Below, piece after piece: positions 48,774-57,781 of a stretch of DNA of 64,000 bases (positions are counted from its first letter, which is position 1; each line of letters opens with the position of its first letter). Under the pieces are notes generated by a model, which saw only the letters and a list, made by a program, of their open reading frames with translations, was not told where the DNA came from and did no database searches. The position numbers and the translations under genes were made by a program. Source of the DNA: Microvirga terrestris (GTDB lineage Bacteria > Pseudomonadota > Alphaproteobacteria > Rhizobiales > Beijerinckiaceae); NCBI RefSeq assembly GCF_015694425.1, contig NZ_JADQDN010000002.1, positions 248,001-312,000 of the forward strand, read 5' to 3'.

Positions 48774-49892
48774 TTAGGCACCCTTCGCCTGCTTCTGCCC
48801 CGGTGCTTTCACCTTCGCACCCGGCAGCTCGCCAAGCGCATGCGCCAGCACCTTCTTCATCGCACCTGGCAGCGCCTCCTCGTGCAGCTGAAGCCGCGGT
48901 GTCCAGCGCATCTCGTCCGGTGCCGGCGTTCCCTTTGCGACTTTGGCGAAGAGCACCGTCAGCTCCAGCGGAAAATGGGTGAAAACGTGGCGCACAATGC
49001 CCGGCAGGCGCTGCCAACGGGCCTCGATGGGGGCGTCGAGCACGGCCCGGGAGGGTTGGTAATCCGGCACCCATTCGCTCGTCGGCGGCTCCACCATGCC
49101 GCCGAGCAATCCCGTGGGCGGGCGGGTGCGCAGCAGGATCGTGTCGTCGGCGCGCAAAACCACGAAGGCCGCGCCTTTTCGCAACTGCCCGGTCTCCTTC
49201 TTCTGCTTCTTCGGAAAGGTCTCCTGCAGGCCCTCGGCCCGGGCGCGGCAGGGCGCCATCCAGGGGCAGAGCGCGCAGGCCGGTCGCTTGGGCGTGCAGA
49301 TGGTGGCGCCGAGATCCATCACGGCCTGGGCGAAGTCGCCCGGACGGTCCTCAGGCACCAGTGCCTCGGTGAGGCTCCGGATCAGCGGCTTGGCCTTCGG
49401 CAGTGGTTCCTCGACCATGAACAGGCGGGACATGACCCGCTCCACATTGCCATCGACCGCCGCGGCCTTCTCGTTGAAGGCGATGGCCGCGACCGCCGCC
49501 GCCGTATAGGCGCCGATGCCGGGAAGCTTCAGGAGTTCGCCTTCGGTCGGTGGAAATTGCCCGCCGTGCTTGTCCACAACCGCTTTGGCGCAGGCGTGAA
49601 GGTTGCGGGCGCGGGAATAATAGCCGAGCCCGGCCCAGGCGTGCATCACCGCATCCGAAGGCGCTTCCGCAAGGGCCTCGACCGTGGGGAAGCGCTCCAG
49701 GAACTTCAGGTAATAGGGTTTGACCGCTGTGACCGTCGTCTGCTGCAGCATGATCTCAGAGAGCCAGACGCGGTAAGGGTTTGCGGTCTCGCCCGGCTTG
49801 GCGCGCCACGGCAGGTCGCGCCGGTGACGGTCGTACCAGACGAGAAGATCCTGCGGGTCGGGCTTGGTTGCGCTCGAAGCGGGCGTTAACAT
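48774..49892 (-). CDS. mutY: A/G-specific adenine glycosylase
   Basis: 372 residues. The helix-hairpin-helix with catalytic Asp is seen in LLKLPGIGAYTAAAVAAIAF followed by NEKAAAVDGNVERVMSRLF, and the Glu of the first helix in WLSEIMLQQTTV. The [4Fe-4S] set is CTPKRPACALCPWMAPC. The C-terminal Nudix-like domain (AAFVVLRADDTILLRTRP) recognises 8-oxo-G. It is divergent from the DUF721 gene (57-bp gap). Confidence 0.97.
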   Translation of the reverse strand: MLTPASSATKPDPQDLLVWYDRHRRDLPWRAKPGETANPYRVWLSEIMLQQTTVTAVKPYYLKFLERFPTVEALAEAPSDAVMHAWAGLGYYSRARNLHACAKAVVDKHGGQFPPTEGELLKLPGIGAYTAAAVAAIAFNEKAAAVDGNVERVMSRLFMVEEPLPKAKPLIRSLTEALVPEDRPGDFAQAVMDLGATICTPKRPACALCPWMAPCRARAEGLQETFPKKQKKETGQLRKGAAFVVLRADDTILLRTRPPTGLLGGMVEPPTSEWVPDYQPSRAVLDAPIEARWQRLPGIVRHVFTHFPLELTVLFAKVAKGTPAPDEMRWTPRLQLHEEALPGAMKKVLAHALGELPGAKVKAPGQKQAKGA

Positions 49893-49949
49893 GGGCTTTG
49901 GAATAGCGTTCTATACCGAATATTCCAACGCGGCTTTTGGACATTCAAC

Positions 49950-50459
49950 ATGAGACGACCGCGGCCACTTGCCCGCCCCCTCGCCGAGTTTCTCGACGTC
50001 TGTCTGTCCCCCAGCCTGGCGGCGCAGGGCTTCGCCACGTCGGACATCATCATGGCCTGGCCCGATATCGTCGGCGAGCGGCTGGCCGCCTTTACCCAGC
50101 CCCTCAAGATCGAGTGGAAGCGCAAAGCCCCCCATGCGGACCCGGAGACGCGGCCCGATCCGGCGACCCTCGTGATCCGGGTGGAGAGCGCCTTTGCCCT
50201 CGAGCTCCAGCACATGGCGCCTACCATCATCGACCGGGTGAACACCTATTACGGCTGGCGCTGCATCGGGAAGATGGTGCTGAAACAAGGGCCCGTTCGA
50301 CGGGTCGAGAAGAAGCGCCCGTTCCTTCCTGCCCTCACCCCGGCAGACCGGGAGAAGGTCGACAGGGCCGTTCAGCCTATCGAGGAGGAGGCCCTCAAGG
50401 CGGCCCTCGACCGGCTGGGCCAGGCAATCGTCAGCTCAGGTTCACGCACGAAAGCGTGA
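49950..50459 (+). CDS. DUF721 protein (DciA-like)
   Basis: 169 residues. DUF721 core: GFATSDIIMAWPDIVGERLA, FTQPLKIEWKRK, TLVIRVESAFALELQHMAP and VNTYYGWRCIGKMVLKQ. Bacterial DciA relatives load the replicative helicase; the alphaproteobacterial version is shorter and its role is inferred. It lies between mutY and the DsbA-like gene, next to smc, which fits a DNA-replication link. Confidence 0.92.
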   Translation: MRRPRPLARPLAEFLDVCLSPSLAAQGFATSDIIMAWPDIVGERLAAFTQPLKIEWKRKAPHADPETRPDPATLVIRVESAFALELQHMAPTIIDRVNTYYGWRCIGKMVLKQGPVRRVEKKRPFLPALTPADREKVDRAVQPIEEEALKAALDRLGQAIVSSGSRTKA

Positions 50460-50531
50460 GATATCCGGCGCTTGCCTCTTAAGGTCAGGCATTCTACCGC
50501 AGAACGAAATCCCTTCAGGAGTTCCCTTACG

Positions 50532-51170
50532 ATGATCACCCGGCGTCAGACGCTTCAGCTTCTCGGAACCGCAGCCGTCACCGCGTACCTCGCCACGAGC
50601 CTGCCTGCCTTCGCCCAGAACGTGGCCGTGTCCGATCTCGCGGTTCAGGGGCCTCTCGGCGATGTGGCCCTGGGTCCGGAAAACGCCAAGGTGACCATTA
50701 TCGAGTATGCCTCGCTCACCTGCTCCCACTGCGCGAACTTCCACAAGACCACATGGCCGGAGCTGAAGAAGCGCTACATCGATACGGGCAAGGTCCGCTT
50801 CGTCCTGCGCGAGTTCCCCCTCGACCCGCTCGCTACGGCCGGCTTCATGCTTGCCCGCTGCGACGGCGCCGACAAATATTATCCGATCACGGACCTGCTC
50901 TTCGAGCAGCAGAAGAACTGGGCGTTCACCGACAAGCCCCTTGACGCTCTGCGCGGGCTGATGCGCCAAGCGGGTTTTTCACAGGAAAAATTTGACGCTT
51001 GCCTCAAGGACCAGAAACTATATGACGCAGTCAACGCGGTGAAGAACCGGGGTATGGAGCAGTTCCGTGTGGACTCCACGCCCACTTTCTTCATCAATGG
51101 TCAGCGTCATCCTGGAAGCCTGTCGATCGATGAGATTGAAAAGGTCATCAAGCCGATCCTGGGAGAGTAA
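50532..51170 (+). CDS. DsbA-family thiol-disulfide protein, periplasmic
   Basis: 212 residues from the ATG giving MITRRQTLQLLGTAAV, a signal peptide with twin Arg that ends around AFAQ. The thioredoxin-fold active site is SLTCSHCANFHKTTW (CxxC at about 64 and 67), and the cis-Pro region is DSTPTFFINGQRHPG. It resembles the BdbD/DsbA-like thioredoxin_4 group. It is 45 bp upstream of smc and co-oriented. Confidence 0.93.
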   Translation: MITRRQTLQLLGTAAVTAYLATSLPAFAQNVAVSDLAVQGPLGDVALGPENAKVTIIEYASLTCSHCANFHKTTWPELKKRYIDTGKVRFVLREFPLDPLATAGFMLARCDGADKYYPITDLLFEQQKNWAFTDKPLDALRGLMRQAGFSQEKFDACLKDQKLYDAVNAVKNRGMEQFRVDSTPTFFINGQRHPGSLSIDEIEKVIKPILGE

Positions 51171-51215
51171 GCTCTCCTCCCCTGCCCCTTTGGGGCGGGA
51201 CGGGAAGGCGCGTCC

Positions 51216-54200
51216 ATGAAGCTGACGCGCCTTCGCATTGCAGGCTTCAAGACCTTCGTCGAGCCCACCGACTTCCTGATCGAGCCGGGCCTCACCGGCG
51301 TGGTCGGCCCCAACGGCTGCGGCAAATCCAACCTTGTCGAAGCCCTGCGCTGGGTCATGGGGGAGAACTCCTTCAAGAACATGCGCGCCACGGGGATGGA
51401 TGACGTCATCTTCTCCGGCTCCGGCGGCCGTCCGGCCCGCAATTGGGCCGAGGTGATGCTCACCATCGACAATGCGGAGCGCACCGCGCCCGCCGCCTTC
51501 AACGACAGCGATCTCTTGGAAATCTCGCGCAAGATCGAGCGTGAGGAAGGCTCGACCTACCGGGTCAACGGCAAGGAAGTGCGCGCCCGCGACGTGCAGA
51601 TCCTCTTCGCCGATGCCGCCACCGGGTCCCGCTCGCCCGCCCTCGTCCGCCAGGGCCAGATCAGTGAAATCATCTCGGCTAAGCCCCAGGCCCGCCGCCG
51701 CATCCTCGAAGACGCCGCCGGCATCGCGGGTCTCCATGCCCGCCGCCACGAGGCCGAGCTGCGGCTCAAGGCCGCCGAGGACAACCTCGTTCGCGTCGAG
51801 GACGTGATCCGCGAGCTGGAAAGCCAGATCGAGAGCTTGAAGCGCCAGGGCCGCCAAGCCTCCCGCTACAAGAATCTTTCGGCCGAGATCCGCCGGCTTG
51901 AAGCCCTGATGTACGCCATCAGCTTCTCCGAGGCGCGCGAGCAGGCCGCCACGGCCGAACGCCAGGTCGCTGAGGCCCTCAAGGCTGTGGCCGATGCCAC
52001 CGAGGAGCAGACTCGCGCCGCTACCGCCCAGGCGGTCGCTGCCCATGCACTTCCGGGCCTGCGCCAGGAGGAAGCCGCCGCCGCGGCCGCCCTGCAGCGC
52101 CTGACCCATGCCCGCAACGAGCTCGAATCGGAGGAACGCCGCTCCAAGGAGCGCGTGACGGAGTTGGAGCGCCATATCGGCGACCTCAACCGGGACATTG
52201 CCCGCGAGGCCGCCCAGCGCACCGACGCCCAGGCCACCATCGAGCGACTCCAGTCCGAGGCCGCCGAGATCGCGCTCACCACCGATGGGGCGGACGATGT
52301 CCGCGCCGAGGCCGAGGAGCGCCTCCACGCCGCCGAGGCGGAGTTGCACGAGGCCGAGGCCGCCCTGGGGGCTCTTCAGGCCCAGACCTCCGACCTCAAT
52401 GCCCGCCGTGCCGCCCTGGAGCGTGCCGTGCGGGAGGAGATGGAGCGCGCCGCCCGTTTCCGGTCCGAGAAAGAGCGGCTTGAGCGCGAGATTGCCGCCC
52501 TCGCCGGCTCGACCGAGGACGGCCCCTCCTTGGGCGATCTCCGCGAGGAGATGGCGATCGCCGAGGAGAGCGCCCAATCGGCCGAAGAGGCGGTGCTCGA
52601 GGCGCGTGAGACCCTGTCGGTCGCCCGCGAGGCCGAGAACCGCCTGCGTCAGCCTCTGAATGAGGCCGAGCGCAAGGCGCAGCGGCTTGAGACCGAAGCA
52701 CTCACCCTGGCCAAGCTCGTGACCTCCGCCACCGGCGACCTGTGGCCTCCGGCCCTCGACCAGATCACGGTCGAGAAGGGCTATGAGGCCGCCCTGGGCG
52801 CGGCGCTTGGCGACGATCTCGAAGCCTCGACCAATCCTTCCGCTCCTGCCCACTGGGAAATGACCGGCGCCGGCGAGAGCGACCCCTCCCTGCCGCAAGG
52901 CGTCCGCTCGCTGGCCGATCTCGCCCGCGCGCCGGCCGAACTGCAGCGCCGCCTGCGCCAGATCGGCGTGGTCGGCCGGGCCGATGGCCTCCGCCTGCGT
53001 GCGCTCCTCAAGCCCGGCCAGCGGCTGGTCTCGCAGGAAGGCGACGTGTGGCGCTGGGACGGCTTCACCAACGCCGCAGAGGCGCCCTCCCCGGCGGCCC
53101 GGCGCCTGGCCGAAAAGAACCGCCTCGGCGACCTGGAGCGCGAGGCGGCGGCGGCCCGCGAGCAGGCCGAGCACCTGCGGCACGAGTCCGAAGCGGCCCT
53201 CGAGGCTGTCCGCAGGGCTGCATCCCATGAAATGCAGGCCATCGAGGCTGCCCGTCAGGCCCGTCAGGCCCTCGATACCGCCCGGACCCGCCTGACGGCC
53301 ATCGAGCGCAAGGAAGCCGAGCTCGGCCAGCGCCGCTCGGCCCTGCAGGAGGGCTTGACCCGGTTCTCGGAAAGCGAGGCGGAAGCGCTGGAGCGTGTGC
53401 AGGATGCCGAAGGTGCCCTGCAGGACCTCGCCCCCGCGCCGGATCTGGAAAGCCGTCTGCTCGAGGAGCGCACCCGCGTAGCAGAGCGCCGGGCCGCCGC
53501 TTCCGAGGCACGGGCCGCCCTGCAATCGCTCATGCACGAAGCCGAGCTGCGGCGGCGTCGGCAGGAGGCCCTCGCGGCCGATATCCGCCTGTGGACCGAG
53601 CGCGCCGCCCGCGCCGCCAGGGCTTTCGAGGATCTGGGCGAGCGCCTGGAGCGCGCCCAGGACGAACACCAGCGCCTGCTGGAGGCACCCGACACCTATC
53701 TTCAGCGCCGCCGCGCATTGATTGCAGAAGTCGAGGAGGCCGAGGCGAAGCGCAAGGAAGCGGCCGACCGCCTTGCCGATGCGGAGACCGGCCTCGCCGA
53801 GACGGATCGCACCGCCCGCGCGGCGCTCGAAGCGCTCTCGGCTGCGCGCGAATCCCGTGCAGGCTCACAGGCCCGGCACGAAGCCGCCGTGGCCCGCCTC
53901 GCTGAGATCACCCACAATATTGCGGAAAACCTCGAGACGACCCCGGCCGGTCTCATCGAGCTCGCGGGCCTGAAGGAGGCGACCGAGCTTCCGCCGCATG
54001 CGGAGATCGAGACCAAGCTCCACTCCCTTAAGGGCGACCGGGAGCGCCTGGGTGCCGTCAACCTGCGCGCCGACGAGGAGCTGACCGAGCTCGAAACCAA
54101 GTACAACAGCATCGCAGGCGAACGAGACGATCTCGTCGAGGCCATCAAGCGCCTGCGCCAGGCGATCGGCAGCCTCAACCGCGAGGGCCGCGAGCGGCTG

Positions 54201-54674
54201 CTCGCCGCTTTCGATGTGGTGAACAACCATTTCAAGCAGCTCTTCAGCACCCTGTTCGGCGGCGGCACGGCGGAGCTGACCCTGGTCGATTCGGACGATC
54301 CGCTCGAAGCCGGCCTCGAAATCCTCGCCCGCCCGCCCGGCAAGAAGCCCCAGAGCATGACCCTGCTCTCCGGCGGCGAGCAGGCGCTCACCGCTACGGC
54401 GCTGATCTTCGCCGTGTTCCTCACCAACCCCTCGCCGATCTGCGTGCTCGACGAGGTCGACGCGCCCCTCGACGACGCCAATGTGGAGCGCTACTGCGCC
54501 CTCCTGGAGGACATGGCCCGCCAGACCGAGACCCGGTTCGTGGTCATCACCCACAACCCGATCACCATGGCCCGTATGGACCGCCTGTTCGGCGTCACCA
54601 TGGCCGAGCGTGGGGTTTCGCAGCTGGTCTCCGTCGACCTGCAGAGCGCAGAGCGCATTCTTGAGGTGGCTTAG
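51216..54674 (+). CDS. smc: Chromosome segregation protein SMC
   Basis: 1152 residues, the full-length form. The N-terminal Walker A is VVGPNGCGKSNLVEALRW; two long coiled coils (about 170-490 and 650-990) flank a hinge that reads DLWPPALDQITVEKGYEAAL; the C-terminal signature is MTLLSGGEQALTATALIF and Walker B ICVLDEVDAPLDDANVERY. It condenses and segregates chromosomes with ScpAB. Its stop codon TAG joins directly to a 110-bp two-hairpin repeat. Confidence 0.98.
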   Translation: MKLTRLRIAGFKTFVEPTDFLIEPGLTGVVGPNGCGKSNLVEALRWVMGENSFKNMRATGMDDVIFSGSGGRPARNWAEVMLTIDNAERTAPAAFNDSDLLEISRKIEREEGSTYRVNGKEVRARDVQILFADAATGSRSPALVRQGQISEIISAKPQARRRILEDAAGIAGLHARRHEAELRLKAAEDNLVRVEDVIRELESQIESLKRQGRQASRYKNLSAEIRRLEALMYAISFSEAREQAATAERQVAEALKAVADATEEQTRAATAQAVAAHALPGLRQEEAAAAAALQRLTHARNELESEERRSKERVTELERHIGDLNRDIAREAAQRTDAQATIERLQSEAAEIALTTDGADDVRAEAEERLHAAEAELHEAEAALGALQAQTSDLNARRAALERAVREEMERAARFRSEKERLEREIAALAGSTEDGPSLGDLREEMAIAEESAQSAEEAVLEARETLSVAREAENRLRQPLNEAERKAQRLETEALTLAKLVTSATGDLWPPALDQITVEKGYEAALGAALGDDLEASTNPSAPAHWEMTGAGESDPSLPQGVRSLADLARAPAELQRRLRQIGVVGRADGLRLRALLKPGQRLVSQEGDVWRWDGFTNAAEAPSPAARRLAEKNRLGDLEREAAAAREQAEHLRHESEAALEAVRRAASHEMQAIEAARQARQALDTARTRLTAIERKEAELGQRRSALQEGLTRFSESEAEALERVQDAEGALQDLAPAPDLESRLLEERTRVAERRAAASEARAALQSLMHEAELRRRRQEALAADIRLWTERAARAARAFEDLGERLERAQDEHQRLLEAPDTYLQRRRALIAEVEEAEAKRKEAADRLADAETGLAETDRTARAALEALSAARESRAGSQARHEAAVARLAEITHNIAENLETTPAGLIELAGLKEATELPPHAEIETKLHSLKGDRERLGAVNLRADEELTELETKYNSIAGERDDLVEAIKRLRQAIGSLNREGRERLLAAFDVVNNHFKQLFSTLFGGGTAELTLVDSDDPLEAGLEILARPPGKKPQSMTLLSGGEQALTATALIFAVFLTNPSPICVLDEVDAPLDDANVERYCALLEDMARQTETRFVVITHNPITMARMDRLFGVTMAERGVSQLVSVDLQSAERILEVA

Positions 54675-54783
54675 CGCATCGTGCGGAAAAGTGGTTCCGG
54701 TTTTCCGCACGAACGATGCGCCAACTAAGAAATGAAGCATCGGATCAATCCTAGAAGTGGATTCCACTTCTAGGTCCGATGCT
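54674..54783. repeat. Two-hairpin intergenic repeat, copy B
   Basis: It starts on the last base of the smc stop. Outer GCGCATCGT and ACGATGCGC; second hairpin CCTAGAAGTGG/CCACTTCTAGG, which differs from the CCCAAAAGTG/CACTTTTGGG of the other copies by changes on both arms, keeping the pairing. Confidence 0.92.
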
Positions 54784-54904
54784 GTAAGGCTTTGAAGCCT
54801 CCGCCACGCTTCGGCCTCAAAAACATGTGCGCTTTCCGCCCAAGCCTGCACAAAACCGATCATATTAGAGCAATATCAATTACTTAGTTGTTTTCAGACG
54901 GTTC

Positions 54905-54933
54905 TTGACAGGGGTAACCCCCGCTCATATGGT
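54905..54933 (+). promoter_or_regulatory. Candidate promoter of the F0 (atpI) operon
   Basis: TTGACA at 54905-54910 and TATGGT at 54928-54933 with a 17-base spacer, about 60 bases ahead of the atpI start. Confidence 0.6.
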
Positions 54934-54994
54934 GCGCCCGGCTTTCGGGGCTGGTTTCCAGGCATTTTCCCGCAACGCTTCACAGGAGATCGCA

Positions 54995-55366
54995 ATGGCG
55001 GACCCTCACGAGCGGAACGGCGAAAATGAAGGGAAACCGAGCAGCGCCGATGATGCCGACCTGTCAGCGAGACTGAAATCGCTCGATGCCCGGATTTCTC
55101 AAGCATCCGTTCAACGAGCCGAGTCGGAACCTCGCGCCCGCCCGACGTCCAACTCCACTGCCCTCGGCCAAGCCTTCAGGCTCTCAGCCGAATTCGTTGC
55201 AGGAGTTGCGGCCGGCGGGATCCTGGGTTGGATCATCGACTACCTGCTCGGATCTTCCCCTTGGGGTCTGATCGTTTGTCTGATACTCGGCTTCTGCGCC
55301 GGGATGCTCAATCTGATGCGAGCAGCCGGGGTAGTCAAACCCGCCCGGTATGACGACAAGCGGTAA
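54995..55366 (+). CDS. atpI: ATP synthase protein I
   Basis: 123 residues from the ATG 5 bases after AGGAG (MADPHERNGENEGK). The charged N-terminus (~60) precedes two membrane helices, AEFVAGVAAGGILGWIIDYL and LIVCLILGFCAGMLNLMRAA, as in alphaproteobacterial AtpI, thought to help c-ring assembly. It leads the F0 operon. Confidence 0.93.
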   Translation: MADPHERNGENEGKPSSADDADLSARLKSLDARISQASVQRAESEPRARPTSNSTALGQAFRLSAEFVAGVAAGGILGWIIDYLLGSSPWGLIVCLILGFCAGMLNLMRAAGVVKPARYDDKR

Positions 55367-55425
55367 CGGACTTCGACTTCGAGCGCCGAACGGCATTGGC
55401 AACAGCGAACTTTTGAGAGCGGATC

Positions 55426-56154
55426 ATGGCGAGCCCGATCGAACAATTCCAGATCAAGCCCATCATTCCGGTCATCAACTTCACCAATTCGTCCGCCTTC
55501 ATGATCGGCGCTGCCGCCGTGATCGTGGGCGGCCTCCTGTACGCCACCCGCAAGCGCGCCGTCGTTCCGGGCCGCGCCCAGTCGGTAGCGGAAGTGCTGC
55601 ACGATTTCGTCGCGAACACACTGGTCGATGCGACCGGCAAGGAAGGGATGAAGTTCTTCCCCCTCGTGTTCTCGCTCTTCATGTTCGTGCTGACGGCAAA
55701 CCTGCTTGGCATGATCCCCGGCTTCTTCACGGTCACCAGCCATATCATCGTCACCTTCGCGCTAGCGATGCTGGTGATCGGCACTGTGGTGGTCTACGGC
55801 TTCATCAAGCACGGCACCCACTTCCTCGGCCTCTTCGTGCCGTCGGGCGTGCCGGCCTGGCTCCTGCCCTTCATCGTGGTGATCGAGCTCATCTCCTTCC
55901 TGTCCCGCCCGATCTCGCTGTCCCTGCGTCTCTTCGCGAACATGCTCGCGGGGCACATCGCGCTGAAGGTCTTCGCAGGCTTCGTGGTCAGCCTCCTGGC
56001 GGCCGGCGGCGCTCTGACGATTCTCGCTCCGCTGCCGCTCCTCATGGCGGTTGCTCTCATGGCGCTCGAGTTCCTCGTCGCCGCTCTGCAGGCCTACGTC
56101 TTCACGGTGTTGACCTGCATCTACCTGAACGACGCGCTGCACCCGGGCCACTAG
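55426..56154 (+). CDS. atpB: ATP synthase F0 subunit a
   Basis: 242 residues. The proton-channel helix with the essential Arg is [40 protein letters not shown] and [20 protein letters not shown] are the other family blocks. It forms the two half-channels beside the c ring. It follows atpI by 59 bp. Confidence 0.97.
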   Translation: MASPIEQFQIKPIIPVINFTNSSAFMIGAAAVIVGGLLYATRKRAVVPGRAQSVAEVLHDFVANTLVDATGKEGMKFFPLVFSLFMFVLTANLLGMIPGFFTVTSHIIVTFALAMLVIGTVVVYGFIKHGTHFLGLFVPSGVPAWLLPFIVVIELISFLSRPISLSLRLFANMLAGHIALKVFAGFVVSLLAAGGALTILAPLPLLMAVALMALEFLVAALQAYVFTVLTCIYLNDALHPGH

Positions 56155-56208
56155 GTCTGCGCTGAGTTAACCTACCCTCCCGATCACGTTATTCCCAAGG
56201 AGATCACA

Positions 56209-56433
56209 ATGGATCCGGTTGCTTTCAAGTTCCTCGGCGCGGGCCTCGCCTGCATCGGCATGGGCCTCGCCGCTATGGGCGTCGGCAACATCTTCGGTAA
56301 CTTCCTCTCGGGCGCCCTGCGCAACCCGTCGGCTGCCGACGGCCAGTTCGCCCGCGCCTTCATCGGCGCCGCGCTCGCGGAAGGTCTCGGCATCTTCTGC
56401 CTCGTCGTCGCTCTCGTTCTGCTCTTCACCTAA
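56209..56433 (+). CDS. atpE: ATP synthase F0 subunit c
   Basis: 74 residues, two helices joined by the polar loop [13 protein letters not shown]. The proton-binding Glu is at about 58 ([11 protein letters not shown]). The first helix has the GxGxGxG-type packing ([16 protein letters not shown]). AAGGAGAT precedes the start. Confidence 0.98.
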   Translation: MDPVAFKFLGAGLACIGMGLAAMGVGNIFGNFLSGALRNPSAADGQFARAFIGAALAEGLGIFCLVVALVLLFT

Positions 56434-56491
56434 TCTCAAGACGGTGATCGGGAGGTTGAGGCGCGCTTCCCGCGCTTCGCCTCAACAGGGG

Positions 56492-56515
56492 TGACGGCGG
56501 GCTCAACCGCCGTCA
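56492..56515 (+). terminator. Hairpin downstream of atpE
   Basis: TGACGGCGG-GCTCAA-CCGCCGTCA, a 9-bp perfect stem without a T-run, so not a strong terminator. With the repeat that follows it may limit read-through or protect the atpE 3' end, which would help c exceed b/b' in the complex. Confidence 0.45.
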
Positions 56516-56527
56516 TTCATGTTTCCG

Positions 56528-56638
56528 GCGCATCGTGCGGAAAAGTGGTTCCGGTTTTCCGCGTCCGACGATGCGCCAGTCTAGGAATTATGCATCGGCT
56601 AAATCCCAAAAGTGCATTCCACTTTTGGGGCCGATGCT
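56528..56638. repeat. Two-hairpin intergenic repeat, copy C, inside the F0 operon
   Basis: Same GCGCATCGT/ACGATGCGC stem with GCGGAAAA/TTTTCCGC, then CCCAAAAGTGC and CACTTTTGGG. It sits between atpE and the b' gene and ends 28 bases before the b' start codon. Confidence 0.92.
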
Positions 56639-56666
56639 AGGAACGTTTATCCTTAGGATCTGCTCT

Positions 56667-57215
56667 ATGGCTCAGGCTCAAACGACCCATGCCACAACTG
56701 AGGCCCACGGCGGCGCTCACGAAGATATCGGGTTCCCGCCCTTCGAGACGGAAACCTATGCTGGTCAGCTCCTGTGGCTCGCCATCACCTTCGTGGTGCT
56801 CTACACCCTGCTCTCACGGCTGGTCCTGCCGCGCCTGAGCGGAATCATCGAGAACCGCCGCGCGATGATCGCAAGCGATCTCGACGACGCGGCCGCCATG
56901 AAGTCCCGCGCGGAAGAAGCTGGTACGGCCTACGAGAGATCCCTCGCCGAGGCGAAGGGCCGCGCTCAGGCCCTGGCTCAAGAAACGCGTGCCAAGCTGT
57001 CCGCTGAGAGCGATGCCAAGCGCAAGGCGCTCGAGGCCGACCTCAACCAGCGTCTGGCCGAGGCTGAGGCCACCATCTCGGGCAAGAAAGCCGAGGCCAT
57101 GAGCCACGTGGACGCCATCGCCCGCGACACGGCCTCCGCCATCATCGAGCGCCTCACCGGCAAGGCTCCGGCCCCGCAGAAGGTCGAAGCTGCTCTCAAC
57201 CAGATCAAGGCCTGA
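56667..57215 (+). CDS. atpF': ATP synthase F0 subunit b'
   Basis: 182 residues from the ATG giving MAQAQTTHATTEAHGG, with AGGA in front. A soluble ~45-residue N-terminus, one membrane helix (QLLWLAITFVVLYTLLSRLV) and a long Ala/Glu coiled coil form one arm of the peripheral stalk. Having both b' and b is typical of photosynthetic-type and alphaproteobacterial F0. Confidence 0.95.
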   Translation: MAQAQTTHATTEAHGGAHEDIGFPPFETETYAGQLLWLAITFVVLYTLLSRLVLPRLSGIIENRRAMIASDLDDAAAMKSRAEEAGTAYERSLAEAKGRAQALAQETRAKLSAESDAKRKALEADLNQRLAEAEATISGKKAEAMSHVDAIARDTASAIIERLTGKAPAPQKVEAALNQIKA

Positions 57216-57228
57216 TCAGGAGATCCGC

Positions 57229-57714
57229 ATGTTCCAAAGCGCTGAATTCTGGGTTGCGGTCGCCTTCGTCATCTTCTGGGGTATCCTGTTCTACAAAGGT
57301 GTCCCAGGCAAGGTGATGAACCAGCTCGATTCCCGCGGCAAGCGCATTGCCGACGAACTGACCGAGGCCAAGCGCCTGCGTCAGGATGCCGAGAGGCTCC
57401 TCAAGGAGTACGAGGCCAAGCGCGCCGCCGCTGAGCAAGAGGCTGCAGACATCGTCTCCAACGCCCGCGCCGAGGCCGAGCGCCTCGCCGCCGAAGCCCA
57501 GGAGAAGATGGCCGACTTCGTGAAGCGCCGCACTGCGACCGCCGAGGCGAAGATCGCTCAGGCCGAGGCACAGGCATCAGCCGAGGTGCGCGCCGCCGCT
57601 ATCGACGCCGCCATCAAGGCGTCCGAGCGCGTCCTGCGCGACGAGATCACCGGTGCCACCGCGGCTTCTTTCGTCACATCGAGCCTCAACGACGTGCGCA
57701 CGAAGCTCCAGTAA
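57229..57714 (+). CDS. atpF: ATP synthase F0 subunit b
   Basis: 161 residues: one membrane helix (FWVAVAFVIFWGILFY) and an Ala/Glu/Arg-rich stalk ending in the conserved SERVLRDEITGATAASFVT. It starts 13 bp after b', so the two are translated together and would form the b'b heterodimer. A terminator follows after about 26 bp. Confidence 0.96.
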   Translation: MFQSAEFWVAVAFVIFWGILFYKGVPGKVMNQLDSRGKRIADELTEAKRLRQDAERLLKEYEAKRAAAEQEAADIVSNARAEAERLAAEAQEKMADFVKRRTATAEAKIAQAEAQASAEVRAAAIDAAIKASERVLRDEITGATAASFVTSSLNDVRTKLQ

Positions 57715-57740
57715 GGCTTCCTGCGAAGCAGATATATCTC

Positions 57741-57767
57741 AAAGGCCGCCCTCCGAGGCGGCCTTTT
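57741..57767 (+). terminator. Intrinsic terminator of the F0 operon
   Basis: AAAGGCCGCC-6 nt-GGCGGCCTTTTT. Confidence 0.92.
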
Positions 57768-57781
57768 TGCTGGAGACCACC

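Noticed and set aside
51018-53669. An 883-codon minus-strand open frame opposite smc
   Set aside because: Antisense shadow of SMC; the Gly/Leu-rich product is a typical by-product of Ala/Glu/Arg-rich coiled-coil codons.
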